This document shows, one piece after another, positions 16,020 to 22,828 of a stretch of DNA of 34,484 bases; the stretch's first letter is position 1, and each line of letters opens with the position of its first letter. The stretch comes from CAZMCT01 sp964564785 (lineage in GTDB: Bacteria > Planctomycetota > Phycisphaerae > UBA1845 > Fen-1342). Below the pieces are notes generated by a model. It was not told the origin of the DNA and did no database searches. It was given only the letters and a program-made list of their open reading frames with translations. The stretch is taken from the NCBI GenBank assembly GCA_964564785.1, contig CAZMCT010000026.1, positions 1-34,484 on the forward strand, given 5' to 3'. The position numbers were made by a program, and so were the translations under genes.

Positions 16020-16856
16020 TCACCTCACCGCAAGCCGAACGCCCGTCAGTGCCAGAAGCCCCACGAAGATGTAGCGCAGGGCCCGGACCGGCAGTTTGTG
16101 CGCCAGGCCGGCCCCGGTCCAACCGCCGACCAGCCCCCCGGGCGCCAGGCACAGCGCCAGCAGCCACCCGGTGCCGGCCGACATGCGCGGGTCCGCCGGC
16201 AGTCGGGCCACGAAGATGGTCAAGCTGATCGCCGTCGCGGCCGCCACACCGATGATCATCACCGTCGAATTGGCAATCGCGTTGCGCAGCCGCACGCCGA
16301 AGAGCAACCCCTGCGCCGGCACCGCCCAGATTCCGCCGCCGACCCCCAGCAGGCCCGCGATCAGCCCGGCGGGGAAGCCGACCACGCTGTTGAGCAACGC
16401 CCGGCGCGCCGGCAGCGGACACCGGTCCGTCAGGTGCGGCTCGCCCCGACTGCTTCGCCATTCCTGGAACGCCATGATCACGACGACGAGCTGGAGGAAA
16501 CCACCGAACAAGCGCCGCAGCGTCTCGGTACCCGCGCCCGTCATCAGACCTGAAACGAGCACGCCCGCGAGCACGCCGAGCAGCGCGCCCGGGACCATCG
16601 CCCACTGCATTCCGCGCACCACCGCCCCGGCCCGGCGATGGTGCACCGCCGCGGGGATGGACAACAGCACCGAGCTGATGATCGACGCGAGCTTGTAGAC
16701 GTGAAGGTAGTTCGGCCCGTACGTTTCCGCGCGGCCGAGGATGAACACCATCGCGGGGATCATCACGATCCCGCCCCCGATGCCGAGCATGCCGCCCAGC
16801 ACGCCGGCGAGCAGGCCGATGGCGAGCAATTCGAGAATCAGCCAAACCAGGTCCAT
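16020..16856 (-). CDS. TauE/SafE family sulfite exporter-like membrane protein
   Basis: The 278-residue protein has about eight membrane segments in two halves, each opened by a glycine-rich motif: 'GVLGGMLGIGGGIVMIPAMV' near the N-terminus and 'GLIAGLLGVGGGIWAVPAQG' in the middle. This internal duplication is the signature of the TauE/SafE (DUF81) family, whose members export sulfite, sulfoacetate or related anions. The substrate here cannot be told from sequence. The ATG at 16856 (MDLVWLIL) is chosen because the first membrane helix starts right after it; there is no Shine-Dalgarno, but TACGAT ends 12 nt upstream, which would give a very short leader. It is downstream of, and divergent from, the phosphatase gene at 17077. 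Confidence 0.9.
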   Translation of the reverse strand: MDLVWLILELLAIGLLAGVLGGMLGIGGGIVMIPAMVFILGRAETYGPNYLHVYKLASIISSVLLSIPAAVHHRRAGAVVRGMQWAMVPGALLGVLAGVLVSGLMTGAGTETLRRLFGGFLQLVVVIMAFQEWRSSRGEPHLTDRCPLPARRALLNSVVGFPAGLIAGLLGVGGGIWAVPAQGLLFGVRLRNAIANSTVMIIGVAAATAISLTIFVARLPADPRMSAGTGWLLALCLAPGGLVGGWTGAGLAHKLPVRALRYIFVGLLALTGVRLAVR

Positions 16857-16917
16857 TCGCGCCGCGCGATCGTACCGGGGCGGCGGAGCGGCGGCCAACG
16901 GTGTGGCACTTGCCGCC

Positions 16918-17036
16918 AACAGCCTGTCGAAAAAGGCGGCTGCTTCCGCGACCGCACAACGTCACGGAAATGCCGACAGTGACTCCCGTGGTGCCCGTCC
17001 CCTTCTTCAACTATCCCCTTTTTCGACCTGCCGCTG
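16918..17036. repeat. dispersed repeat (AGCAGCCCGTTGAAAAAG family), copy B
   Basis: AACAGCCTGTCGAAAAAGG at the left end is matched in inverted form by CCTTTTTCGACCTGCCGCTG at the right end. The interior has the shared GACTCCCGTGGTGCC and CCTTCTTCAAC blocks. It fills most of the space between the divergent TauE-like and phosphatase genes. Confidence 0.75.
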
Positions 17037-17064
17037 CCCATTGGCTGACGGGCCGGGGGCTGAA

Positions 17065-17070
17065 TAGACT
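17065..17070 (+). promoter_or_regulatory. possible -10 box (TAGACT) for a leaderless phosphatase transcript
   Basis: TAGACT matches the -10 consensus at 4 of 6 bases and ends 6 nt before the ATG at 17077. This is the same spacing as TACAAT before the genes at 4297 and 7532; no Shine-Dalgarno is present. Confidence 0.35.
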
Positions 17071-17076
17071 CACGGC

Positions 17077-17649
17077 ATGGTCCGTCGGACGAGACGCCTC
17101 GCCCTCGTCGCTGCGGCGGTGCTTTTGACAGTCGCGGCCGGGAGCGCGTACTGGAGCACGACGCGGCTGCCGAAGCGTTTCGCCGTGGTCGACCCGGGCC
17201 GGCTGTATCGCAGCGGGAAGGTGTCGCCGGCGCAGCTCGAGCGGTTGAAACTGAAGTACGGCATCGGGCGGGTGATCTGCTTGCTGAATGAGGCCGCACC
17301 CGTGACGCAGGCGGAACGGCTGGCGGCTTCGCGACTCGGGCTGGACTGGCACAACATTTCCCTGCCCGGTGACGGGGCCAGCACGGCAGAGGACCGGGCC
17401 CGACTGGTGGCCCTATTGACGGACGAAACGGCGCCGCCGACGCTGGTGCATTGTGCCGCGGGCGTGAATCGCACCGGGCTGGCGGTCGGCCTCTACCGAT
17501 TGCACCGCCAACGCTGGCCGCTCGAGCAGGTGCTGGCGGAGCTGCGCGCGACGGATTTCCAGGACGAGCCGCGTCATGAAAACCTGCGTCAAGCGCTGGT
17601 CGAGGAGGCGGCCCGCGCAGCAGCCGCGAACCCTTTGAGGCCGCTCTGA
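17077..17649 (+). CDS. membrane-anchored dual-specificity/tyrosine phosphatase
   Basis: The 190-residue protein has an Arg-rich start and one hydrophobic helix (about residues 8-25), then a phosphatase domain. The signature CX5R loop is 'HCAAGVNRTG', with nucleophile C126 and R132; 'LPGDGAST' upstream (D99) could supply the general acid. This is the compact cysteine phosphatase fold seen in bacterial dual-specificity phosphatases, some of which act on phosphotyrosine in polysaccharide control and others on phosphoinositides. The substrate is unknown. The helix suggests a membrane anchor or uncleaved signal, placing the active site outside the cytoplasm if the N-terminus is inside. It is followed by htrA after 150 bp. 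Confidence 0.85.
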   Translation: MVRRTRRLALVAAAVLLTVAAGSAYWSTTRLPKRFAVVDPGRLYRSGKVSPAQLERLKLKYGIGRVICLLNEAAPVTQAERLAASRLGLDWHNISLPGDGASTAEDRARLVALLTDETAPPTLVHCAAGVNRTGLAVGLYRLHRQRWPLEQVLAELRATDFQDEPRHENLRQALVEEAARAAAANPLRPL

Positions 17650-17724
17650 TCGACTCCGCAGGGCGGGGACAGCCCGCTCGTGGCTTCCGCGATCGGGTAG
17701 CCGGGCGCACGTCGGAAACCGCAG

Positions 17725-17730
17725 TAGAAT
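17725..17730 (+). promoter_or_regulatory. probable -10 box (TAGAAT) of htrA
   Basis: TAGAAT matches the -10 consensus at 5 of 6 bases and is followed by A-rich sequence. Transcription would start near 17737, right at the foot of the inverted repeat at 17739. No good -35 box is seen 17 bp upstream. Confidence 0.4.
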
Positions 17731-17738
17731 AGAAAACG

Positions 17739-17782
17739 GATCAACCGGCGACGCCTTGACGCGTAAAAGTCGCCGGTTGGTC
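17739..17782 (+). promoter_or_regulatory. strong 14-bp hairpin in the htrA leader
   Basis: Positions 17739-17752 pair with 17769-17782: 11 perfect central pairs (CAACCGGCGAC with GTCGCCGGTTG), then one G-U and two further pairs, around a 16-nt loop. It lies at the expected 5' end of the htrA transcript and ends 19 nt before the ATG. It could protect the mRNA, respond to temperature or stress, or be a palindromic operator. Confidence 0.6.
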
Positions 17783-17801
17783 ACGGATTGGAGACACGGA
17801 T

Positions 17802-19259
17802 ATGATCAGGTCGCAACCGCTTGCAGTCGTGGTTCTAAGTCTATGTGTTTTCTCGCCATGCGCGAAAAACGCGGCGGCACAGCCCGGCGGCGGTGGAAGC
17901 GTGACGCCCGAGGATGCGCTCCGCTACGCGGATTCACTGTCGGAGGCCTTCGCCCATGCCGCGGCCGTTATTCGCCCGTCGGTGGTCAGCATCACGTCGG
18001 TACGAAACCCGGTGGCCGAACGGCGTGGCCAGGGTGGGCCGGAGATGTTGCCCTTTGACGACGAGTTCCTGAGGCGTTTTTTCGGGGGTCGCATTCCCCA
18101 GCCGCAGCCGGAGGAAGGGGTGGGCAGCGGCGTCATCGTCGGCAGTGACGGCTACATCCTGACCAACAACCATGTGGTCGGAAATGCGGACCGCGTTACG
18201 GTGACGCTGGCCGACGAGCGCGAGTTCACGGCCGAGGTGGTCGGGAGCGACCCCATGACGGACTTGGCGGTGATCCGCATCAAGGCGACGGACCTTCCGG
18301 CTGCAAAGCTCGGGGATTCGACGAAGCTTCGGGTGGGGCAGTGGGTGGTGGCGGCCGGGAGCCCATTCGGGCTGACGGCGACGATCACGGCGGGGATCGT
18401 AAGCGCGACCGGGCGAGCGAACATGCGGATCGCGCAGTACGAGGATTTCATCCAGACGGACGCAGCGATCAACCCTGGGAACAGCGGCGGTCCGCTGGTG
18501 AACCTGCGGGGAGAGGTGGTCGGAATCAATACGGCCATTGCGTCCCGCTCAGGCGGCAACCAAGGGGTCGGGTTTGCGATCCCCATCGACATGGCCCGCG
18601 GCGTGATGACGGCGCTGATTCGTGACGGAAAGGTCACCCGCGGCTGGCTGGGTGTGGCAATTCAGCCGCTTTCGGCCGATATGGCCGAGTCGTTCGGGTA
18701 CAAAGGGACCGAGGGAGCGCTCGTGGGTGAGGTGACTCCCGGTAGCCCCGCGGAGAAAGCGGGAATCAAGCAGGGCGACATCGTCGTGGCGTTCAACGGC
18801 ACGAAGACCACCGATGTGCAGCAGCTGCGGAACACCGTCGCGAGCACGGAGCCTGGGCGGCGCGTGGTGGTCGAGGTGTTTCGTGAGGGCAAGAACGTCG
18901 AGTTGACCGTGGAGGTCGGGCGGCTGGACGACAGCCCGCTGGCGCGCGAGACGGGTGGCAGAGGCGATGTCGCTGATGAACTGGGGCTCACGGTGACCGA
19001 TATCACGTCGGAGATGGCCCGGTCAATGAACCTGGGTGACGAGCGGGGGGTTCTGGTGACGGAAGTTGAGGTGGGGAGCTCGGCATCACGATCCGGTTTG
19101 CTGGCAGGCGACATCATCCTCCAGGTCCAGGGCGTGCCGGTCGAGACGGTCCGGCAGTTCCAGCGCGAGCTTCGCAAGCATGATCTGAAGAAAGGTGTGC
19201 GGCTGATCGTACGCACTCGGACTTCACAGCGTTACGTGCTCCTACAGGACAAGGACTAG
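17802..19259 (+). CDS. htrA: HtrA/DegP-family serine protease with two PDZ domains
   Basis: The 485-residue protein begins with a signal sequence (hydrophobic about 6-19; a lipoprotein-like Cys at 20 or cleavage after AAA near 26), so it acts in the periplasm. The trypsin-like domain carries the triad H124 in 'LTNNHVV', D154 in 'DPMTDLAVI' and S228 in 'NPGNSGGPL'. Two PDZ domains follow: one near 275-365 with 'GWLGVAIQPL' and 'GSPAEKAGIKQGDIVVAFNG', and one near 390-480 with 'SASRSGLLAGDIILQVQG'. This is the DegP/DegQ layout, used to degrade or hold misfolded exported proteins. GGAG lies about 9 nt before the ATG, and a strong hairpin lies further upstream. The stop codon is fused to the start of a dispersed repeat. 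Confidence 0.95.
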   Translation: MIRSQPLAVVVLSLCVFSPCAKNAAAQPGGGGSVTPEDALRYADSLSEAFAHAAAVIRPSVVSITSVRNPVAERRGQGGPEMLPFDDEFLRRFFGGRIPQPQPEEGVGSGVIVGSDGYILTNNHVVGNADRVTVTLADEREFTAEVVGSDPMTDLAVIRIKATDLPAAKLGDSTKLRVGQWVVAAGSPFGLTATITAGIVSATGRANMRIAQYEDFIQTDAAINPGNSGGPLVNLRGEVVGINTAIASRSGGNQGVGFAIPIDMARGVMTALIRDGKVTRGWLGVAIQPLSADMAESFGYKGTEGALVGEVTPGSPAEKAGIKQGDIVVAFNGTKTTDVQQLRNTVASTEPGRRVVVEVFREGKNVELTVEVGRLDDSPLARETGGRGDVADELGLTVTDITSEMARSMNLGDERGVLVTEVEVGSSASRSGLLAGDIILQVQGVPVETVRQFQRELRKHDLKKGVRLIVRTRTSQRYVLLQDKD

Positions 19260-19345
19260 CAGCCCGTTGAGAGACGGGGCCGGCTCCGCGCCAAACCACC
19301 ATCACCTCAGCGCCGGCAGCCACTCCCGGGGTGCCTGCACTTCTG
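19257..19345. repeat. dispersed repeat (AGCAGCCCGTTGAAAAAG family), copy C
   Basis: The element starts with TAGCAGCCCGTTGAGAGACG; its first three bases are the htrA stop codon. It continues with CCGGCTCCGCGCCAAACC, CACCATCACC and CACTCCCGGGGTGCC as in copy A, but lacks the right-hand CCTTCTTCAAC end. Confidence 0.7.
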
Positions 19346-19543
19346 CGGCGGCCGTAGCGGCCTGCGGCTCGCGGGCCGTTGCAGCGCGTGCGGCCGGGGG
19401 TTCTCCACGGGGCGCGAGCAAGGCGGGCGCGCATTCATAAGTTTTTTTATTGAAATGTCTTAGCGCATTCATCAAGGGGCTGGAGTGAGCGTTCGCGCGG
19501 TTGGTCGACGCGGGGAGCTCGGTGGGCGGCGAGAAGGATGGGC
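19346..19543. other. intergenic DNA upstream of rex with an AT-rich patch flanked by direct repeats
   Basis: No gene is seen. In a GC-rich setting, 19438-19463 is strikingly AT-rich with a run of seven T. It is flanked by a perfect 10-bp direct repeat, GCGCATTCAT, at 19429-19438 and 19463-19472, centre spacing 34 bp. These could be binding sites for a regulator acting on the hydrogenase promoter about 75 bp downstream, or an UP-like element. Function is inference. Confidence 0.45.
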
Positions 19544-19572
19544 TTGACAAAGTGGCGTTAGCTTGCAATACT
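19544..19572 (+). promoter_or_regulatory. sigma-70-type promoter of the rex-hyd operon
   Basis: A perfect -35 box TTGACA (19544-19549) is separated by exactly 17 bp from AATACT (19567-19572), a 4-of-6 match to the -10 consensus. Transcription would start near 19579, about 40 nt before the rex ATG. This is the best promoter in the window and would drive rex and the hydrogenase genes. Confidence 0.7.
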
Positions 19573-19588
19573 GTTATTGCGTTCACAG
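19571..19588 (+). promoter_or_regulatory. candidate Rex operator overlapping the rex promoter
   Basis: The 18-bp stretch reads CTGTTAT, a 4-nt spacer, then TTCACAG. Outer arms CTGT/ACAG are perfect inverted repeats, and the right half matches the known Rex half-site TTCACAA at 6 of 7 bases. It overlaps the end of the -10 box and the start point, the classical place for a repressor, next to the rex gene itself. The identification as a Rex site rests on similarity and position. Confidence 0.55.
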
Positions 19589-19620
19589 TGTGATACGGAT
19601 TTCAACATTTTGGCGGGATT

Positions 19621-20283
19621 ATGGTCATCAGGAACTTTGCCGTGGCTTTGCCCACCCGCGTCGTGGAACGTTTGATCGCCTATCGCCGCCACCTCCGCTG
19701 GTGGCAGTCCGAAGGGCGAGACCGGATTTATTCACACGAGCTGGCGGCGCTCGACGGGGTGACGCCGGCGCTGGTCCGGCGCGACCTCATGACAATCGGA
19801 TTCACCGGCAGTCCGGCCCGCGGCTACGACGTCGCCGGCTTGATCCACCGGATCAGCGGGCTGCTTGACATCGGCCAGGAGACCGGAATCGCGCTGATCG
19901 GCGTCGGTTATCTGGGCCGGGCGATCCTGGACTATTTCAACGGGCGCAACCCGGACTACCCGATCGTGGCGGCGTTCGACATTGACCCGGAGAAGGTGGG
20001 ACGGGTGATTCACGGGTGCCGCTGCTACCCGCTGAACGAATTGGAGAGCGTGTTCCGGGAGCGGAAGATCCGGGTGGCAATCATCGCCGTGCCGGCCGAC
20101 GTCGCGCGTGCGACGGCGGAGCGGGCGGTGCGGGCGGGGGCGCGGGGCCTGCTGAACTTCGCGCCCGTGCGGCTGCACTTGCCGCGGGAGGTGTACGCCG
20201 AAGATGTCGACCTGGGTAGTTCGCTGGAGAAGGTGACCTTCTTTGCCCGCGCAGGCGAACGGGGGCCGGAGATTGAAGTGTAA
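19621..20283 (+). CDS. rex: redox-sensing transcriptional repressor Rex
   Basis: The 220-residue protein has the Rex layout: an N-terminal winged helix ('YSHELAALDGVTPALVRRDLMTIGFTGSPARGYDV', about 37-71) and a Rossmann domain with 'GIALIGVGYLGRAIL' (about 88-102) that binds NADH/NAD+, plus a C-terminal swapped helix. Rex dimers bind DNA when NADH is low and release it when NADH rises, which induces fermentative and hydrogenase genes. Here it heads the operon: its stop overlaps the hydC ATG by 1 nt (TAATG), so it is translationally coupled to the genes it most likely controls. The ATG has GGCGGG a few nt upstream. The candidate operator at 19571 suggests autoregulation. Confidence 0.95.
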   Translation: MVIRNFAVALPTRVVERLIAYRRHLRWWQSEGRDRIYSHELAALDGVTPALVRRDLMTIGFTGSPARGYDVAGLIHRISGLLDIGQETGIALIGVGYLGRAILDYFNGRNPDYPIVAAFDIDPEKVGRVIHGCRCYPLNELESVFRERKIRVAIIAVPADVARATAERAVRAGARGLLNFAPVRLHLPREVYAEDVDLGSSLEKVTFFARAGERGPEIEV

Positions 20284-20774
20284 TGGTCGCGGTTGAAGAG
20301 GACATCAGCGCCGTTTTGAACGAGTTTGCGGGTGCCCGCCGGGAGCAGTTGATCCCGATCCTACAGGCGGTTCAGGAGCGTTACGGGTACCTCTCACGCA
20401 GCGCGTTGGTCCAGGTGGGCAGTCACCTGCGGCTGCCGGTCAGCAAGATCTACGGCGTCGCGACCTTCTACAACCAGTTCCGCTTCCAGCCGGTCGGCCG
20501 CTACCACTGCCAGGTCTGTCGCGGGACGGCCTGCCACGTCAAGGGCTCGGCGGCCGTGCTTGAGGCCTTCAAGCATCATCTCAAGCTCGAACCGGGCCAG
20601 ACGACGCGGGACGGGCTGTTCAGCCTGGAGGTGGTCGCGTGCATCGGGGCCTGTGGACTGGCACCCGTGATTTCTGTGAATGGCGAGTTCCACGCGGGGG
20701 TGACGTCCGAATCGGTCCGCCGGATTGTCGAGCGGTATCGTCAGGGCGAGGCGGCAGCGAATGATCCATCGTAG
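20283..20774 (+). CDS. hydC: NuoE-like [2Fe-2S] subunit of NAD-linked [FeFe]-hydrogenase
   Basis: The 163-residue protein is a thioredoxin-like ferredoxin of the NuoE/HydC/HndA type. A helical N-terminal part ('LIPILQAVQERYGYLSRSAL', 'LPVSKIYGVATFYNQF') is followed by a [2Fe-2S] site made of C79 and C84 ('CRGTAC') and C120 and C124 ('CIGAC'). In trimeric hydrogenases this subunit transfers electrons next to the flavin-containing HydB. Length is typical. Its ATG overlaps the rex stop, and its own end overlaps the hydB start by 14 nt. The lack of other complex I genes around it, and the presence of hydA downstream, assign it to hydrogenase rather than NADH dehydrogenase. Confidence 0.93.
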   Translation: MVAVEEDISAVLNEFAGARREQLIPILQAVQERYGYLSRSALVQVGSHLRLPVSKIYGVATFYNQFRFQPVGRYHCQVCRGTACHVKGSAAVLEAFKHHLKLEPGQTTRDGLFSLEVVACIGACGLAPVISVNGEFHAGVTSESVRRIVERYRQGEAAANDPS

Positions 20775-22791
20775 TCACGACCACGACTCCGCCGGCGGCC
20801 CTGCGTTGCGACTGGGTCCCGAGCGCATCCGCCGGTTGCTCCTGGCCCACGCCGGCGAGACGACCCTTCATCTTTCCGGGCCTGAAGAGGCGGACATGGC
20901 GGCCCTGCGGCGCGACGACGTCGCCCGGCCCACGCTCTACGTCGGCGCCGGAACCTGCGGCCTCGGGGCCGGCGCCGCCCATACGCTCGCTGCGGTCCGC
21001 AAATACCTGAGCGAGAACGGCGTCGCGGCCGACGTGATCGAGGTCGGCTGCATCGGCTTCTGCTCGGCCGAACCGCTGCTGGACGTGCAGCTCCCCGGCC
21101 GCACGCGGGTGTGCTTCCGGTCGGTCACGGCCGAGCGGGTCCCCGGGCTGCTGGGGGAAGCGTTGCGCGGGGTGATGACGAACGGGCTGTGCCTAGGGCA
21201 GTTTCGGCCGGCCGCCGGCGCGCCGCCGGGAGTCGCAAGTGCCGCCGGGGGCGGGGTGCAACGGGTCTGGCCGGACGTGCCGCTGCTGGATGAGCACCCG
21301 TTCTTCGCGCCGCAGACGCGGTGGGTGCTGGCGAATTGCGGGCTGGTCGACCCGAACCGGATTGAAGAATACGTGGCCCGCGGGGGCTACCGGGCGCTGG
21401 TGCGGACGCTGCGGTGGCGGACGCCGGAAGAGCTGTGCGAGCTGGTGGAGCAGAGCGGGCTGCGGGGGCGGGGCGGCGGGGGTTTTCCGACGGGGAAGAA
21501 GTGGAAGTTTGCGCGCGCGACGCCGGCGGACCAGAAGTACCTGATCTGCAACGCGGACGAGGGCGACCCGGGCGCGTTCATGGACCGGGCGGTGATCGAA
21601 GGTGACCCGCACCGGCTGGTCGAGGGGATGGCGCTGGCGGCCTACGCGATCGGCGCGAGCAAGGCGTACGTGTACATCCGGGCGGAATACCCGCTGGCGA
21701 TCCGCAACCTGGCGCGGGCACTGGACGATGCGCGGGCGTACGGCCTGCTGGGCGAGAACATCCTCGACAGCGGTTTCAACCTGGAGATCGTGATCAAGCG
21801 CGGGGCGGGGGCGTTCGTCTGCGGTGAAGAGACGGCCCTGATGCACAGCATCGAGGGGCGGCGGGGCATGCCGCGGCCGCGGCCGCCGTTTCCAGCGGTG
21901 AGTGGGCTGTTCGGCAAGCCGACGGTGATCAACAACGTGGAGACGCTGGCGAATCTGCCCGCGCTGGCGCTGCACGGGGCGCGGTGGTTCGCGGGGCTGG
22001 GGACGGCGACGAGCAAGGGCACGAAGGTGTTCGCGCTGTCGGGGAAGGTGCAGCGGACGGGGCTGATCGAAGTGGCGATGGGGACGTCGATGCGGAAGAT
22101 CATCTTCGACATCGGCGGCGGGCCGCCGCCGGGCAAGCGGTATAAGGCGGCGCAGATCGGGGGGCCGTCGGGCGGGTGCATTCCCGAGCAGCACCTGGAC
22201 ATCGAGATCGACTACGAGTCGCTCAAGACGGTGGGGGCGATGATGGGCTCGGGCGGCCTGGTGGTGATGGACCAGGACAACTGCATGGTGGATGTGGCCA
22301 AGTTCTTCATGGATTTCATCCAGCGCGAGAGCTGCGGCAAGTGCATCCCGTGCCGCGAGGGCACGCGGCACATGCTCGAGATCCTGCAAGCGATCACGCG
22401 GGCGCACCGCAGCGAGCAGGGCTACCGGGCCCTGGAGCGCTTCAAGGGCGTGATGTACCTGAACCGCCTGGCCGAGGTGATCAAGGACACCAGCCTGTGC
22501 GGGCTGGGGCAGACGGCCCCGAACCCGGTGCTCAGCACGCTCCGCTATTTCCGCGAGGAATACGAGGCGCACGTCTACGAGCGCCGCTGCCCGGCGGGCG
22601 TGTGCCGCGAACTGCTGACGTACAGCATCGACGCCGAGAAATGCCACGGCTGCACGCTGTGCGCGCTGAAGTGCCCGGCCGGGGCGATCATGGGCGCCAA
22701 GCGCACCCCGCACTATATCGTGCCGGACAAATGCATCGGCTGCGGCAACTGCGTGAGTCTGTGCCGGTTTGAGGCCATCACGGCCCGATGA
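20761..22791 (+). CDS. hydB: NuoF-like FMN/NAD-binding subunit of NAD-linked [FeFe]-hydrogenase
   Basis: The 676-residue subunit has three parts. The N-terminal thioredoxin-like [2Fe-2S] domain (about 55-130) shows 'GTCGLGAGA' and 'GCIGFCSAEP' with C66, C97 and C101. The NuoF core binds FMN and NADH ('LRGRGGGGFPTGKKWKF', 'NADEGDPGAFMDRAV', 'GAGAFVCGEETALMHSIEG') and has a [4Fe-4S] site ('ESCGKCIPCREG' plus a later Cys in 'SLCGLG'). A C-terminal two-cluster ferredoxin follows ('CHGCTLCALKCPAGAI', 'CIGCGNCVSLCR'). This is the HydB/HndC type, where NAD reacts and where electron bifurcation is thought to occur. ATG 20761, inside the end of hydC, is taken as start with GGCGAGG upstream. Cytoplasmic. 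Confidence 0.93.
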   Translation: MIHRSHDHDSAGGPALRLGPERIRRLLLAHAGETTLHLSGPEEADMAALRRDDVARPTLYVGAGTCGLGAGAAHTLAAVRKYLSENGVAADVIEVGCIGFCSAEPLLDVQLPGRTRVCFRSVTAERVPGLLGEALRGVMTNGLCLGQFRPAAGAPPGVASAAGGGVQRVWPDVPLLDEHPFFAPQTRWVLANCGLVDPNRIEEYVARGGYRALVRTLRWRTPEELCELVEQSGLRGRGGGGFPTGKKWKFARATPADQKYLICNADEGDPGAFMDRAVIEGDPHRLVEGMALAAYAIGASKAYVYIRAEYPLAIRNLARALDDARAYGLLGENILDSGFNLEIVIKRGAGAFVCGEETALMHSIEGRRGMPRPRPPFPAVSGLFGKPTVINNVETLANLPALALHGARWFAGLGTATSKGTKVFALSGKVQRTGLIEVAMGTSMRKIIFDIGGGPPPGKRYKAAQIGGPSGGCIPEQHLDIEIDYESLKTVGAMMGSGGLVVMDQDNCMVDVAKFFMDFIQRESCGKCIPCREGTRHMLEILQAITRAHRSEQGYRALERFKGVMYLNRLAEVIKDTSLCGLGQTAPNPVLSTLRYFREEYEAHVYERRCPAGVCRELLTYSIDAEKCHGCTLCALKCPAGAIMGAKRTPHYIVPDKCIGCGNCVSLCRFEAITAR

Positions 22792-22828
22792 CGATCATGA
22801 TCTCAGAGGCCTTGAGCGAGGAATCCGC

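Noticed and set aside
15796..17010. N-terminal extension of ribosomal protein S1 (frame open to 17010)
   Set aside because: The extension is Arg/Gly-rich without S1-like sequence and lies opposite the TauE-like coding frame; the S1 N-terminus begins naturally at 15795.
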